Shown here: positions 9,265 through 17,118 of the stretch, one piece after another | Numbering within the stretch: the first letter of the stretch is position 1 | Layout of the letters: each line of letters opens with the position of its first letter | Source: Candidatus Flavonifractor intestinipullorum | GTDB lineage: Bacteria; Bacillota; Clostridia; Oscillospirales; Oscillospiraceae | DNA length: 64,000 nt | NCBI GenBank assembly: GCA_019118925.1 | Contig: DWYC01000087.1 | Span: 62,001 to 126,000, forward strand | Direction of reading: 5' to 3' | Made by a program: the position numbers and the translations under genes | The notes under the pieces: generated by a model | What the model saw: the letters and a program-made list of their open reading frames with translations, nothing else | Databases searched by the model: none | What the model was told of the DNA's origin: nothing

Positions 9265-10323
9265 TTATTTCTGCTTGTTCAGATTGAGGCCGCCGATGGC
9301 GCATACGACCACCAGACCCAGGATCACCGCCACCTTGCCGGCGGCGGTGGGGCCGTCGGTGGAGGAGGCCAGTCCGAAGTTGTGGCAGAACGCCGCGCCC
9401 ACCACCATGCCCAGCACGGCCATGGACGAGTCGCTGTTGCCGCTGCCGGAGAGGATAAGCTGCCGCAGGGGGCAGCCGCCCAGCAGCACCGAGCCGACGC
9501 CCACCAGCACCATGCCCAGCAGATTCCACACGCCGTCGGTGTGGGCCACAGGCTGCCCGGCAAAGCCCGGATGGAAGGAGCCCAGGATCAGGTTCCCCAC
9601 CAGAACCGCCACAAAAATGGCCACAAAACCGCTCAGGAGATGGAAATCCCGGAAGAGCAGGGCGTCACGGATACCGCCCACCATGCAAAGGCGGGTCTTT
9701 TGCGCCAGCGCGCCCACCACCAGTCCGGCCACCAGAGCGGCCAGAATGGGGGCATGCATGGAGCCGGGGCCGCTCTCCGAGAAGGCCAGCAGCGTGGGCG
9801 CACCCACCAGCAGGACCAGCAGGCCCACCGCCACAGCGGGCATGAGGAAGCCCTCCACCATGGGCTGCGGGGTGGATTTTTTCAGAGAGAAACCGGCCCG
9901 CAGGAACAGCGTGCCCACGAAAATACCGATGGCGAATCCGACCAGGCCCAGCAGGGCGTTCCCGTCGCCGCCGCCCAGACGGATGACCATCCGCAGGGGG
10001 CAGCCCAGGAACATGAGGGCGCCCACCATCACGCAGAAGCCCAGCACAAAGCGGGCCATGGGGGAAGAGCCGCCCCGGACGCTGAATTCCTTTCCGGCCA
10101 GCGCCATAATCAGGGCGCCCAGGACCAGACCGGCGATCTCCGGACGGACGTACTGTACAATGGGGGCGGTGTGCAGCTTCACACCACCGGCAATGTCCCG
10201 CAGGAAACAGGCGATGCAGAAGCCCATGTTGGCCGGATTGCCCAGCAATACCAGCACAATGGCCGCTGCACCCACAATCAGTCCCGCCAGGATGATCAGG
10301 CCGCTTTCTTTCCACTTTACCAT
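9265..10323 (-). CDS. yedE: YedE-family putative selenium transporter
   Basis: A 352-residue polytopic membrane protein of the YeeE/YedE family, with about ten hydrophobic segments. It shows two family-type repeats containing GCPLRMVIRLGGGDGNA and GCPLRQLILSGSGNSD, plus conserved cysteines at NMGFCIACFLRD and KTRLCMVGG. YeeE proteins import thiosulfate; members next to tusA-like, DUF3343 and selD genes are annotated as candidate selenium transporters, and that context is met here. The ATG at 10323 is preferred because AAAGGAGG lies 7 bases upstream; the longer frame to 10365 has no such site. Topology is clear; the transported species is inferred from neighbours. Confidence 0.85.
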   Translation of the reverse strand: MVKWKESGLIILAGLIVGAAAIVLVLLGNPANMGFCIACFLRDIAGGVKLHTAPIVQYVRPEIAGLVLGALIMALAGKEFSVRGGSSPMARFVLGFCVMVGALMFLGCPLRMVIRLGGGDGNALLGLVGFAIGIFVGTLFLRAGFSLKKSTPQPMVEGFLMPAVAVGLLVLLVGAPTLLAFSESGPGSMHAPILAALVAGLVVGALAQKTRLCMVGGIRDALLFRDFHLLSGFVAIFVAVLVGNLILGSFHPGFAGQPVAHTDGVWNLLGMVLVGVGSVLLGGCPLRQLILSGSGNSDSSMAVLGMVVGAAFCHNFGLASSTDGPTAAGKVAVILGLVVVCAIGGLNLNKQK

Positions 10324-10574
10324 AGAATCTCCTCCTTTAATCAATCTCTCCACAGAGACACACACGAATGCCAGTGTTATTATACCGCGAAGTTTGTAAG
10401 AAGGGAAATCGATGAGAGCAATAAAACGAATTATATTTATAGAAAAAATAAATCGATCAAATATTATATATGAGAAATCTATCGATATCTTTTATTTTTA
10501 TTATAAATATACTCTTTACTTTTTCCGCCTGAGGCGTATATACTGATAGAAAGAGAAAGATGCACGAGATGCAC
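10324..10574. promoter_or_regulatory. AT-rich leader region of the yedE operon with three ATCGAT sites
   Basis: This very AT-rich stretch between selD and yedE holds three ATCGAT palindromes at 10408-10413, 10452-10457 and 10481-10486, interspersed with TATAAT-like sequences on the minus strand, for example near 10429-10434 and 10461-10470. It presumably contains the yedE promoter and possibly operator sites. No single promoter could be fixed with good spacing, and no gene is apparent. Confidence 0.4.
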
Positions 10575-10605
10575 GAAAAAAGGACCCCGGCGTTTGCCGG
10601 GGTCC
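10575..10605 (-). terminator. Terminator of selD
   Basis: A perfect 10-bp stem (GGACCCCGGC / GCCGGGGTCC) with a 4-base loop is followed on the minus strand by TTTTTT. It lies 12 bases after the selD stop. Confidence 0.9.
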
Positions 10606-10617
10606 GCTGAACAGGTT

Positions 10618-11673
10618 TTATTGGCCGGGCCGCACGCGGACCAGACGCTCTCCGCGGGGGAGAACCGCGCCGATGGCCGCGCCGGGCACGCCCAGATCGT
10701 GGAGACGGTGGAGCAGCTCTTCGGCCCGGGCCTGGGGCACCGAGATGAGCAGTCCGCCGGCGGTCTGGGGGTCGTAGAGCGCATCCGAGCGCTCCAGCGG
10801 AATGCCCGGGTCTACGGTCACGTCGTCGGCCAGATAGCCCATATTGTTGTAGGCCCCGCCGGGGATGATGCCGTCCCGGGCCAGCTCCAGGGCCTTGGGC
10901 ACGATGGGCACTGCGTCGGCCCAGAGCTCGATGGTATGGCCGCAGCCTTTGGCCATCTCCTGCACATGGCCCAGAAGGCCGAAGCCGGTGATATCGGTGC
11001 AGGCGTTGGGATGGACGGGGAGCATGGCCTCCTGCCCCTTTTTGTTCAGGGTGGTCATGATGGAGAGCATCTCGTCATACTCGCCCTGGGTGAGAAGGCC
11101 GGCCTTGGCGGCGGTGGAGAGGATACCCGTGCCCAGAGGCTTGGTGATCACCAGAATATCGCCCACCTGGGCGCCGTCGTTGGTGAGGATCTCCTCCGGA
11201 CGGGCAAAGCCGGTGACGCACAGGCCGTACTTGGGCTCCTTATCCTCAATGCTGTGGCCGCCCACGATGACGGCCCCGGCCTCCATCACTTTATCGTAGC
11301 CTCCGGCCAAAATGCCGCGCACGGCCTCCAGCGGCAGACAGCTGGGGAAGGTGAGCAGGTTCATGGCGATCTTCGGGGTGCCCCCCATGGCCCAGACATC
11401 GCTCAGAGCGTTGGTGGCGGCCACCTGGCCGAACTGGAAGGGGTCGTCCACAATGGGGGGGAAGAAGTCCACCGTGGCGATCATGGCGGTGTCGTCGTTA
11501 ATCCGGTAGACGGCCGCATCGTCGCTGGAGTCAAAGCCCACCATCAGATTGGGGTCTTGTATGCGGGGGAGGTCGGAGAGCAGTTTTCCTAGGACACCCG
11601 GTCCTATTTTGGCGCCTCACCCACCGGCGGAGGTCATCTCGGTCAGCTTGATGGGTTTTTCGTTGGATGACAT
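10618..11673 (-). CDS. selD: Selenide, water dikinase SelD containing selenocysteine (in-frame UGA)
   Basis: SelD makes selenophosphate from selenide and ATP. Read through the UGA at 11617-11619, the frame gives 351 residues, the usual family length. The N-terminus reads TEMTSAGG-U-GAKIGPGVL, placing selenocysteine at residue 19, where other SelDs have Cys or Sec, with catalytic Lys22. Downstream motifs include DSSDDAAVY, ATNALSDVWAMGG, VGGHSIED, GTGILSTA and TDITGFGLLGH. A SECIS-like hairpin starts 11 bases after the UGA. The ATG at 11673 has GAAGGTG 5 bases upstream. Without UGA decoding the gene would be annotated only from 11544 and would lose its catalytic N-terminus. It is divergent from a LysR regulator and has its own promoter and terminator. 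Confidence 0.95.
11590..11606 (-). promoter_or_regulatory. Bacterial SECIS-like hairpin for the selD UGA
   Basis: On the minus strand UAGGAC pairs perfectly with GUCCUA around the 5-base loop CGGGU. The loop lies 17-21 bases after the UGA, within the window used by SelB-dependent bacterial SECIS elements, and has the G-rich apical character expected. Confidence 0.75.
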
Positions 11674-11713
11674 ATGCGCACCTTCTTTCTCAGATTTCTG
11701 CCCGGTCAGACGT

Positions 11714-11742
11714 ATTGTAACCCAGTCCCGCAAAAATAGCAA
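11714..11742 (-). promoter_or_regulatory. Predicted selD promoter
   Basis: On the minus strand TTGCTA (11737-11742) and TACAAT (11714-11719) are separated by 17 bases. They sit in the 88-base divergent region shared with the LysR gene, so a LysR protein bound here could affect both. Confidence 0.7.
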
Positions 11743-11761
11743 CAGGAGAGAGACGATTGGT

Positions 11762-12706
11762 ATGCAGCTGAAACAATTGGAAGTATTTGTACAAGTGGCC
11801 CGCCTGAAGAGCTTTTCCAAGGCGGCCGAGGCACTCTACCTGACACAGCCCACCATCAGCGCCCACATCAGCGCGCTGGAGAACGAGCTGGGCACCAAAC
11901 TGGTGGTGCGCTCCACCAAGGAGATCCAGCTCACCGCCACGGGCAGCGTGCTCTACAGCTATGCAAATCAGATCCTGGGCCTGTGCGAGCGGGCGGAGCA
12001 GGACGTCAAGACGGCCTCCTCGGATATCCAGGGGACCCTGTCCATCGCCGCATCTACCGTGCCGTCCCAGTATCTGCTCCCCCGCATCCTGCCCAGCCTG
12101 CGCCAGCGCTATCCCAAGGTTTTTTTCCAGATCTACCAGGGAGACAGCAGCCAGGTGGCCCAGCGGATCTTTGAAAACGGGGCCGAACTGGGGATCATCG
12201 GCTCTCCCATCCAGAAGGCGGGATGTGTGTGCACGCCCTTTTTCTCCGAGCGGATGGTCATTGTCACGCCCAACACGCCGGAGTACCGGGAGCTGGACGG
12301 GCAGATGACCGGGCAGATGCTGCGCTCCAGCTTCTTCCTGGCCCGGGAGCCGGGCTCGGGCACCCGCAAGCGCAGCGAGGAATTTCTGCGCAGCATCGGC
12401 GTGGACCCGCGGGACCTGTCCCTGGCCGCCCAGTTCCAGAGCACCGAGAGCATTTTACAGGGCGTCAAAAACGGCCTGGGTATCGCGATCGTCTCGGGTC
12501 TGGCCGCCAGCGACTATGTACAGATGGGGGCGATTCTGTCCTTTGACTTCGACAGCCCCCTGCTCACCCGGCAGTTTTACCTCATCCACCACCGGAACCG
12601 GCCCCACTCGCCCGCCGCGGCTATGCTGCTCCAGGAACTGCCCCGGTTTTTCCGGGACGAGCCCACGGGGGAGGCCGCCGGAGGAGAGGAAAAGCCCGAA
12701 CCATGA
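11762..12706 (+). CDS. LysR-family regulator next to selenium genes
   Basis: A 314-residue LysR-type transcriptional regulator. The N-terminal winged helix-turn-helix spans about residues 1-60 (LEVFVQVARLKSFSKAA, LTQPTISAHISALE). The effector-binding domain covers about 90-295, including LSIAASTVPSQYLLP and the EPGSGTRK phosphate/sulfate-site-like loop. The start at 11762 has AGGAGAGA upstream and is the universal LysR start MQLKQLEVF. It is divergent from selD with an 88-base intergenic region, which in LysR systems usually holds the operator. LysR regulators associated with selenium metabolism are known from Clostridia; the specific ligand is not known. Confidence 0.88.
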   Translation: MQLKQLEVFVQVARLKSFSKAAEALYLTQPTISAHISALENELGTKLVVRSTKEIQLTATGSVLYSYANQILGLCERAEQDVKTASSDIQGTLSIAASTVPSQYLLPRILPSLRQRYPKVFFQIYQGDSSQVAQRIFENGAELGIIGSPIQKAGCVCTPFFSERMVIVTPNTPEYRELDGQMTGQMLRSSFFLAREPGSGTRKRSEEFLRSIGVDPRDLSLAAQFQSTESILQGVKNGLGIAIVSGLAASDYVQMGAILSFDFDSPLLTRQFYLIHHRNRPHSPAAAMLLQELPRFFRDEPTGEAAGGEEKPEP

Positions 12707-12839
12707 GCGCCAAGATTGCAGGAAAGAACGAACCGTTTTTTGTGAATTCTGCGCACGGGCCGTTCCGCCTGCTGCATTTTCACCAGAGCACGCCCCTCTT
12801 TTAACTGGAATTTTTTGCATTTCCACAGGATTCCGACGG

Positions 12840-12888
12840 TCCGGTCCGGCGAAGCGTGGTTCACGCCCTGCCGGACCGGAATTTTTTG
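12840..12888 (+). terminator. Terminator of the LysR gene
   Basis: Arms TCCGGTCCGGC and GCCGGACCGGA pair perfectly over 11 bases, with a nested GCGTG/CACGC stem in the loop, followed by ATTTTTT. Confidence 0.85.
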
Positions 12889-12912
12889 GAATATTCTGGC
12901 GAAAACTTGGAC

Positions 12913-12941
12913 TTGACAATTTGAGGTGTCCCCAGTACAAT
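12913..12941 (+). promoter_or_regulatory. Near-consensus promoter of the fatty-acid synthesis operon
   Basis: TTGACA (12913-12918) and TACAAT (12936-12941) are separated by 17 bases, about 96 bases before acpP. No other equally good promoter is seen in front of the 12-gene operon. Confidence 0.85.
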
Positions 12942-12953
12942 ACGTTTAAACTA

Positions 12954-12979
12954 TTTTAATTAAAATTTTTTAATTAAAA
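12954..12979. promoter_or_regulatory. Tandem palindromes at the fatty-acid operon start site (candidate operator)
   Basis: Two identical 12-bp perfect palindromes, TTTTAATTAAAA, lie at 12954-12965 and 12968-12979, centre to centre 14 bp. They begin about 12 bases after the -10, so a bound protein would block or roadblock transcription. The MarR-family gene at the operon end is the natural candidate regulator. Confidence 0.6.
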
Positions 12980-13036
12980 TTCTTGAATCAACAGAATGCG
13001 ACTGTGCTCGCGCCAATTTGGAAAGGAGAAATCCCC

Positions 13037-13264
13037 ATGTTTGAGAAAGTCCGTGATATTATTGTCAGCAACCTGAGCTGCGACGCCGACACCGTCACCA
13101 TGGAGGCCAGCCTCACCGAGGACCTGGAGCTGGACAGCCTGGACGCCGTGGACCTGAACGCCGCCCTGGAGGACGAGCTGGGCGTGGCCATGCCCGACGA
13201 GGTGCTCAAGGAGGTCAAGACCGTGGGCGACATCGTCCGCTATCTGGAGGAGCACGCCCAGTAA
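13037..13264 (+). CDS. acpP: Acyl carrier protein
   Basis: A 75-residue acyl carrier protein that carries growing fatty-acyl chains on phosphopantetheine. The attachment motif ELDSLDAVDL places the modified serine at residue 34, and the four-helix acidic character is typical. The start at 13037 has GAAAGGAG upstream; the frame is open further left but without a second site. It is the first gene of the operon, just after the promoter and palindromic operator. Confidence 0.95.
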   Translation: MFEKVRDIIVSNLSCDADTVTMEASLTEDLELDSLDAVDLNAALEDELGVAMPDEVLKEVKTVGDIVRYLEEHAQ

Positions 13265-13282
13265 GCGGGCGGCGCGACTGCC

Positions 13283-13735
13283 ATGGACAGAAGTGAACTC
13301 AGCGCGCTGATGGAGCAGTTCTCCGCCAGCCCCATCCAGCGCATGGAATTGGAAGAGAAGGATTTCCGCCTGGTGCTGGACAAATGCGCCCCGGCGGCCG
13401 CTGTGGCCGTGCCGGCGGCCCCGGCGCCCGTTCCGGCGGCGGCTCCGGCTCCGGCCGCCCCCGCAGTTCAGGAGAGCGCCCCCGCTGCGGCGGAGGGAAC
13501 GCTGATTAAAGCTCCGCTGGTGGGTACCTTCTATGCCGCCGCTTCGCCGGAGGCCGAGCCCTTCGCGCCGGTGGGGGCCGTGGTCAAAAAGGGGCAGACC
13601 GTGTGCATCCTGGAGGCCATGAAGATGATGAGTGAGGTCCCCTCTCCCGCCGACGGCGTGATCACCGAGGTGCTGGTGTCCGACGGGGAGCTGGTGGGCT
13701 TTGACCAGCCGCTGTTTCGCTTAAAGGAACAGTGA
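13283..13735 (+). CDS. accB: Biotin carboxyl carrier protein of acetyl-CoA carboxylase
   Basis: A 150-residue BCCP subunit. Residues about 1-35 form the N-terminal region (LMEQFSASPIQRMELEEKDF). An Ala/Pro-rich flexible linker runs over about 38-75. The biotinyl domain covers about 76-150, with the biotin-acceptor lysine in LEAMKMMSE. It lies 18 bases after acpP and has a weak ribosome-binding site, suggesting coupling to acpP translation. It works with AccC (biotin carboxylase) and AccAD (carboxyltransferase), encoded next. Confidence 0.95.
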   Translation: MDRSELSALMEQFSASPIQRMELEEKDFRLVLDKCAPAAAVAVPAAPAPVPAAAPAPAAPAVQESAPAAAEGTLIKAPLVGTFYAAASPEAEPFAPVGAVVKKGQTVCILEAMKMMSEVPSPADGVITEVLVSDGELVGFDQPLFRLKEQ

Positions 13736-13779
13736 GACCGCGCCGCGCCGCGGCCTGACAACGAGCTATCCATACCGAC

Positions 13780-13821
13780 GGGCAGGCCGGTCCCCTCCGG
13801 GGCCGGCTCCTGCCCATTTTT
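13780..13821 (+). terminator. Terminator-like hairpin inside the fatty-acid operon
   Basis: GGGCAGG and CCTGCCC arms enclose a nested GC-rich CCGG/CCGG and CCCC/GGGG stem, followed by ATTTTTA, in the 154-base gap between accB and accC. It may partially terminate and so raise acpP/accB levels over downstream genes. Confidence 0.6.
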
Positions 13822-13889
13822 ACGGGGGAGAGTGCGCCGGAAACTCCCTCTGATTCCCATCAAGCGCCCAGCGGCGCATGGAGGTTGCT

Positions 13890-15269
13890 ATGTTCAAACG
13901 TGTTCTCATTGCCAACCGGGGCGAGATCGCGGTGCGGGTGATCCGCGCCTGCGAGGAGCTGGGCGTGGAGACGGTGGCGGTCTATTCCACCGCCGACGCG
14001 GACTCCCTCCACGTGCAGCTCGCCACCCAGGCGGTGTGCATCGGCCCCGCCAAGGCGGCCGAGAGCTATCTCAATCCCATCGCCCTGCTCACCGCGGCGG
14101 TGGAGAGCGGCTGCGACGCCATTCACCCCGGCTATGGCTTCCTGTCGGAGAACGCCGAGTTCGCCGATCTGTGCGTTAAAAGCGGCCTGACGTTCATCGG
14201 GCCCAGCGGCCACATCATCCGCCGGATGGGCAACAAAGCCGCCGCCCGGGAGCTGATGCAGCGCAGCGGCGTGCCGGTGGTGCCCGGCTCCGACGGGCCT
14301 GTGCCCGACGCCGAGACCGCCGCCGCCCTGGCGGAGGAGATCGGCTATCCCGTCCTCATCAAGGCCAGCGCCGGCGGCGGCGGCCGGGGTATGCGCCGGG
14401 TGGACCGCCCGGAGGACCTGCGCGCGCTCTTTGAGGAGGCCCGGGCGGAGGCGGTGGCCTGCTTTGGAGATGGAGAGCTCTATCTGGAGAAGCTCATCCT
14501 CAGCCCCAAGCACATCGAGTTCCAGATTCTGGCCGACACCCATGGAAACGTGGTTCACCTGGGAGAGCGGGACTGTTCCATCCAGCGCAAGAATCAGAAG
14601 CTTATGGAGGAATCGCCCTCCAAAGCCCTCACGCCGGAGCTGCGGCAGGCCATGGGCGAGGCTGCGGTGGCCGCGGCCCGGGCCGCCGGCTACGTCAATG
14701 CCGGGACCATCGAGTTCGTCCTGGACCGGGAGGGGCGCTTCTACTTCATTGAGATGAACACCCGGATTCAGGTAGAGCACCCGGTCACCGAGGCGGTCAC
14801 CGGACTGGACCTGGTGCGGGAACAGCTGCGCATCGCGGCGGGACTGCCCCTGTCGGTCCGGCAGGAGGACATCCGCCTCACCGGACACGCCATCGAGTGC
14901 CGCATCAACGCGGAGGACCCCATCCGGGGCTTCTGCCCCTGCCCGGGGCAGACGGAATTCCTCCACCTGCCCGGGGGACCCGGCGTGCGGGTGGATACCC
15001 TGCTCTACAACGGCTATGCGGTCAGCCCCTATTACGACAGTCTGGTAGCCAAGGTGATCGTCCACGCCCCCACCCGGCTGGAGGCCATCCGCCGGATGCG
15101 CCGGTGTCTGGCCGAGCTGGTCATCGAGGGCTACTGCACCACCGCCGACTTCTGCAATCTGATCCTGCACCACCCCGATTTTATCCGGGGCCGGTACGAC
15201 ACCGGTTTTCTGGCCCAAAACCAGGAGGAGCTGCTGCGCTGGGCAAAGCGGCTCCAGCCGGAGGAATAA
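13890..15269 (+). CDS. accC: Acetyl-CoA carboxylase biotin carboxylase subunit
   Basis: A 459-residue ATP-grasp enzyme that carboxylates biotin on AccB. The N-terminal domain shows LIANRGEIAVRVIRAC and HPGYGFLSENAEFA. The glycine-rich ATP loop KASAGGGGRGM lies near residue 165, catalytic EMNTRIQVEHPVTE near 290, and IECRINAEDP near 335. The ATG at 13890 is preferred over 13878 because GGAGG lies 5 bases before it and family members begin MFKR. It follows an intra-operon hairpin and is followed 21 bases later by accD. Length and motifs are full. Confidence 0.96.
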   Translation: MFKRVLIANRGEIAVRVIRACEELGVETVAVYSTADADSLHVQLATQAVCIGPAKAAESYLNPIALLTAAVESGCDAIHPGYGFLSENAEFADLCVKSGLTFIGPSGHIIRRMGNKAAARELMQRSGVPVVPGSDGPVPDAETAAALAEEIGYPVLIKASAGGGGRGMRRVDRPEDLRALFEEARAEAVACFGDGELYLEKLILSPKHIEFQILADTHGNVVHLGERDCSIQRKNQKLMEESPSKALTPELRQAMGEAAVAAARAAGYVNAGTIEFVLDREGRFYFIEMNTRIQVEHPVTEAVTGLDLVREQLRIAAGLPLSVRQEDIRLTGHAIECRINAEDPIRGFCPCPGQTEFLHLPGGPGVRVDTLLYNGYAVSPYYDSLVAKVIVHAPTRLEAIRRMRRCLAELVIEGYCTTADFCNLILHHPDFIRGRYDTGFLAQNQEELLRWAKRLQPEE

Positions 15270-15290
15270 CCCCTTGGAAAGGAGATTGCC

Positions 15291-16175
15291 GTGAATCATC
15301 TCTTTCTGCAACGCCGCGCCCGCCTGGACCAGATCCAGCGCCAACGGGGACTGCGGGAAAAGGCCGGCGTCAAGCGCCCGGAGGCCAGTGTGTTCGAACA
15401 GTGCCCCGCCTGCGGCGCCGCCGTGGCCAAGCGGGATCTGGCCCGGGCCCTCTACGTCTGCCCCCAGTGCGGATATCACCATAAAATCGGGGCCTACCTG
15501 CGCCTTGCGATGCTGCTGGACCCCCACACGTTTCAGGAGCTGGACGAGCATCTCTCTTCCACCGATCCGCTCCAGTTTCCCGGCTATGAGCAAAAACTGG
15601 AGGACGTGCGCCACAAGACGGGCCTGACGGAGGGCGCGGTCACCGCCCGGGGCAAAGTCAACGGCCGGAGCGTGGTGGCCGCCGTGCTGGACAGCAACTT
15701 TATTATGGGCAGCATGGGCATCGCCGTGGGGGAGAAGATCACCCGGGCGGTGGAGTACGCCCGGCGGCAGAAGCTGCCCCTCATCATCTTCTCGGCCAGC
15801 GGCGGGGCCCGGATGCAGGAGGGGATTCTCTCCCTCATGCAGATGGCCAAGACCAGCGCCGCGCTGGAGCGGTTCCACCGCGCCGGCGGACTGTATATCG
15901 CCTGCTTCACCAACCCCACCACCGGCGGCGTAACCGCCTCCTTTGCCTCGCTGGGGGACTACACCCTCTCCGAGCCGGGGGCGCTCATCGGCTTTGCCGG
16001 GCCCCGGGTCATTGAGCAGACCATTGGACAGAAGCTCCCCGAGGGCTTCCAGAGCGCCGAATACCTGGAGGAACACGGTTTTATCGACCGGATCGTCCCC
16101 CGGGCCCAGCTGCGGGACACGATTACGCTCCTGCTGCGCCTCCACGAGAAGGGAGGAAAGCTCCATGATTCGTGA
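15291..16175 (+). CDS. accD: Acetyl-CoA carboxylase carboxyltransferase subunit beta
   Basis: A 294-residue carboxyltransferase beta subunit. The N-terminal zinc ribbon has paired cysteines (CPACGAAV near residue 38, CPQCGYHH near 57). The crotonase-like core includes SASGGARMQEGI, TNPTTGGVTASFA and GFAGPRVIEQT, which build the oxyanion holes. The start is GTG at 15291 with AAAGGAG upstream. The last 11 bases overlap accA, so the two subunits of the heterotetramer are co-translated. Confidence 0.95.
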   Translation: MNHLFLQRRARLDQIQRQRGLREKAGVKRPEASVFEQCPACGAAVAKRDLARALYVCPQCGYHHKIGAYLRLAMLLDPHTFQELDEHLSSTDPLQFPGYEQKLEDVRHKTGLTEGAVTARGKVNGRSVVAAVLDSNFIMGSMGIAVGEKITRAVEYARRQKLPLIIFSASGGARMQEGILSLMQMAKTSAALERFHRAGGLYIACFTNPTTGGVTASFASLGDYTLSEPGALIGFAGPRVIEQTIGQKLPEGFQSAEYLEEHGFIDRIVPRAQLRDTITLLLRLHEKGGKLHDS

Positions 16176-17118
16176 GATTGAAGCCAAGATCGCCGACATC
16201 GACGCCGAGCTGGCGGGTCTCGCCGAGCCCGGAGACGGGGCCGCCCAGCTCCGCCGGGCCCAGCTGGTCCGGGACCGCTCCGAACTGCTGGAGGCCTGCC
16301 GGGATCTCTCCGCCGGGGACCGGGTGTATGTGGCCCGCCACGCCGGGCGGCCCGGTACGGCGGACTTCATCGCCGCGCTGATTACCGACTTTTTCGAGTG
16401 CAAAGGGGACCGGCTGTGCCGGGAAGATCCCAGCATTCTGGGGGGCGTGGGGTTCTTCCACGGCCTGCCCGTCACCGTCATCGGCCACCGGAAGGGCAAG
16501 GACCTGAACGAAAACATGGCCTGTAACTTCGGAATGCCCTCCCCGGAGGGCTACCGGAAGGCCCAGCGCCTGATGCGCCAGGCCGAAAAGTTCCGCCGGC
16601 CCATCCTCACGTTTGTGGACACCCCCGGGGCCTATCCCGGCCTGGAGGCCGAGGCCCACGGGCAGGGGGAGGCCATCGCCTCCAGCCTGGCCCTGATGTC
16701 CGCTCTGACGGTGCCGGTGATCAGCGTGGTCATCGGCGAAGGGGGCAGCGGCGGCGCGCTGGCCCTGGCCGTGGCCAACCGGGTGCTCATGCTGGAGAAC
16801 GCGGTCTACTCGGTTCTCTCGCCGGAGGGCTTTGCCTCCATCCTGTGGAAGGACTCCTCCCGGGCCCAGGAGGCCGCCGAAGTCATGAAGCTCACCGCCC
16901 GGGACCTGCTGGACCTGGGGGTGGCGGATCAGATCATCCCCGAGCCCCTGGGCGGCGCCCATCAGGACCCCCAGGCCGTCTTCCAGGCGGTGGACCGGGC
17001 GCTGCTGGAGAATCTCCAGCCCCTGCTCAAGCTGCGGGATCCCGCGGCCCACCGCTATCAGAAATTCCGTGAAATGGGCCTGCGCTACACCAATGAGGCC
17101 CGAAAGGATAGAATATGA
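16165..17118 (+). CDS. accA: Acetyl-CoA carboxylase carboxyltransferase subunit alpha
   Basis: A 317-residue carboxyltransferase alpha subunit. It shows the N-terminal coiled helix, then FFECKGDRLCRED, VIGHRKGKD, FGMPSPEGYRKA, FVDTPGAYPG and VVIGEGGSGGALALA, all hallmark crotonase-fold segments. The ATG at 16165 has GGGAGG upstream and overlaps the accD end by 11 bases. Its stop overlaps the fabH start (ATGA). Together with accB, accC and accD it completes the malonyl-CoA-forming enzyme. Confidence 0.96.
   Translation: MIREIEAKIADIDAELAGLAEPGDGAAQLRRAQLVRDRSELLEACRDLSAGDRVYVARHAGRPGTADFIAALITDFFECKGDRLCREDPSILGGVGFFHGLPVTVIGHRKGKDLNENMACNFGMPSPEGYRKAQRLMRQAEKFRRPILTFVDTPGAYPGLEAEAHGQGEAIASSLALMSALTVPVISVVIGEGGSGGALALAVANRVLMLENAVYSVLSPEGFASILWKDSSRAQEAAEVMKLTARDLLDLGVADQIIPEPLGGAHQDPQAVFQAVDRALLENLQPLLKLRDPAAHRYQKFREMGLRYTNEARKDRI

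Noticed and set aside
11617..11619. Apparent frameshift or nonsense mutation truncating selD
   Set aside because: The UGA sits exactly at the known Cys/Sec site with a downstream hairpin, so it is read as selenocysteine, not as a pseudogene.
13860..16517. An 885-codon minus-strand frame opposite accC and accD
   Set aside because: Antisense shadow; the plus strand carries the complete, motif-rich accC, accD and accA genes.
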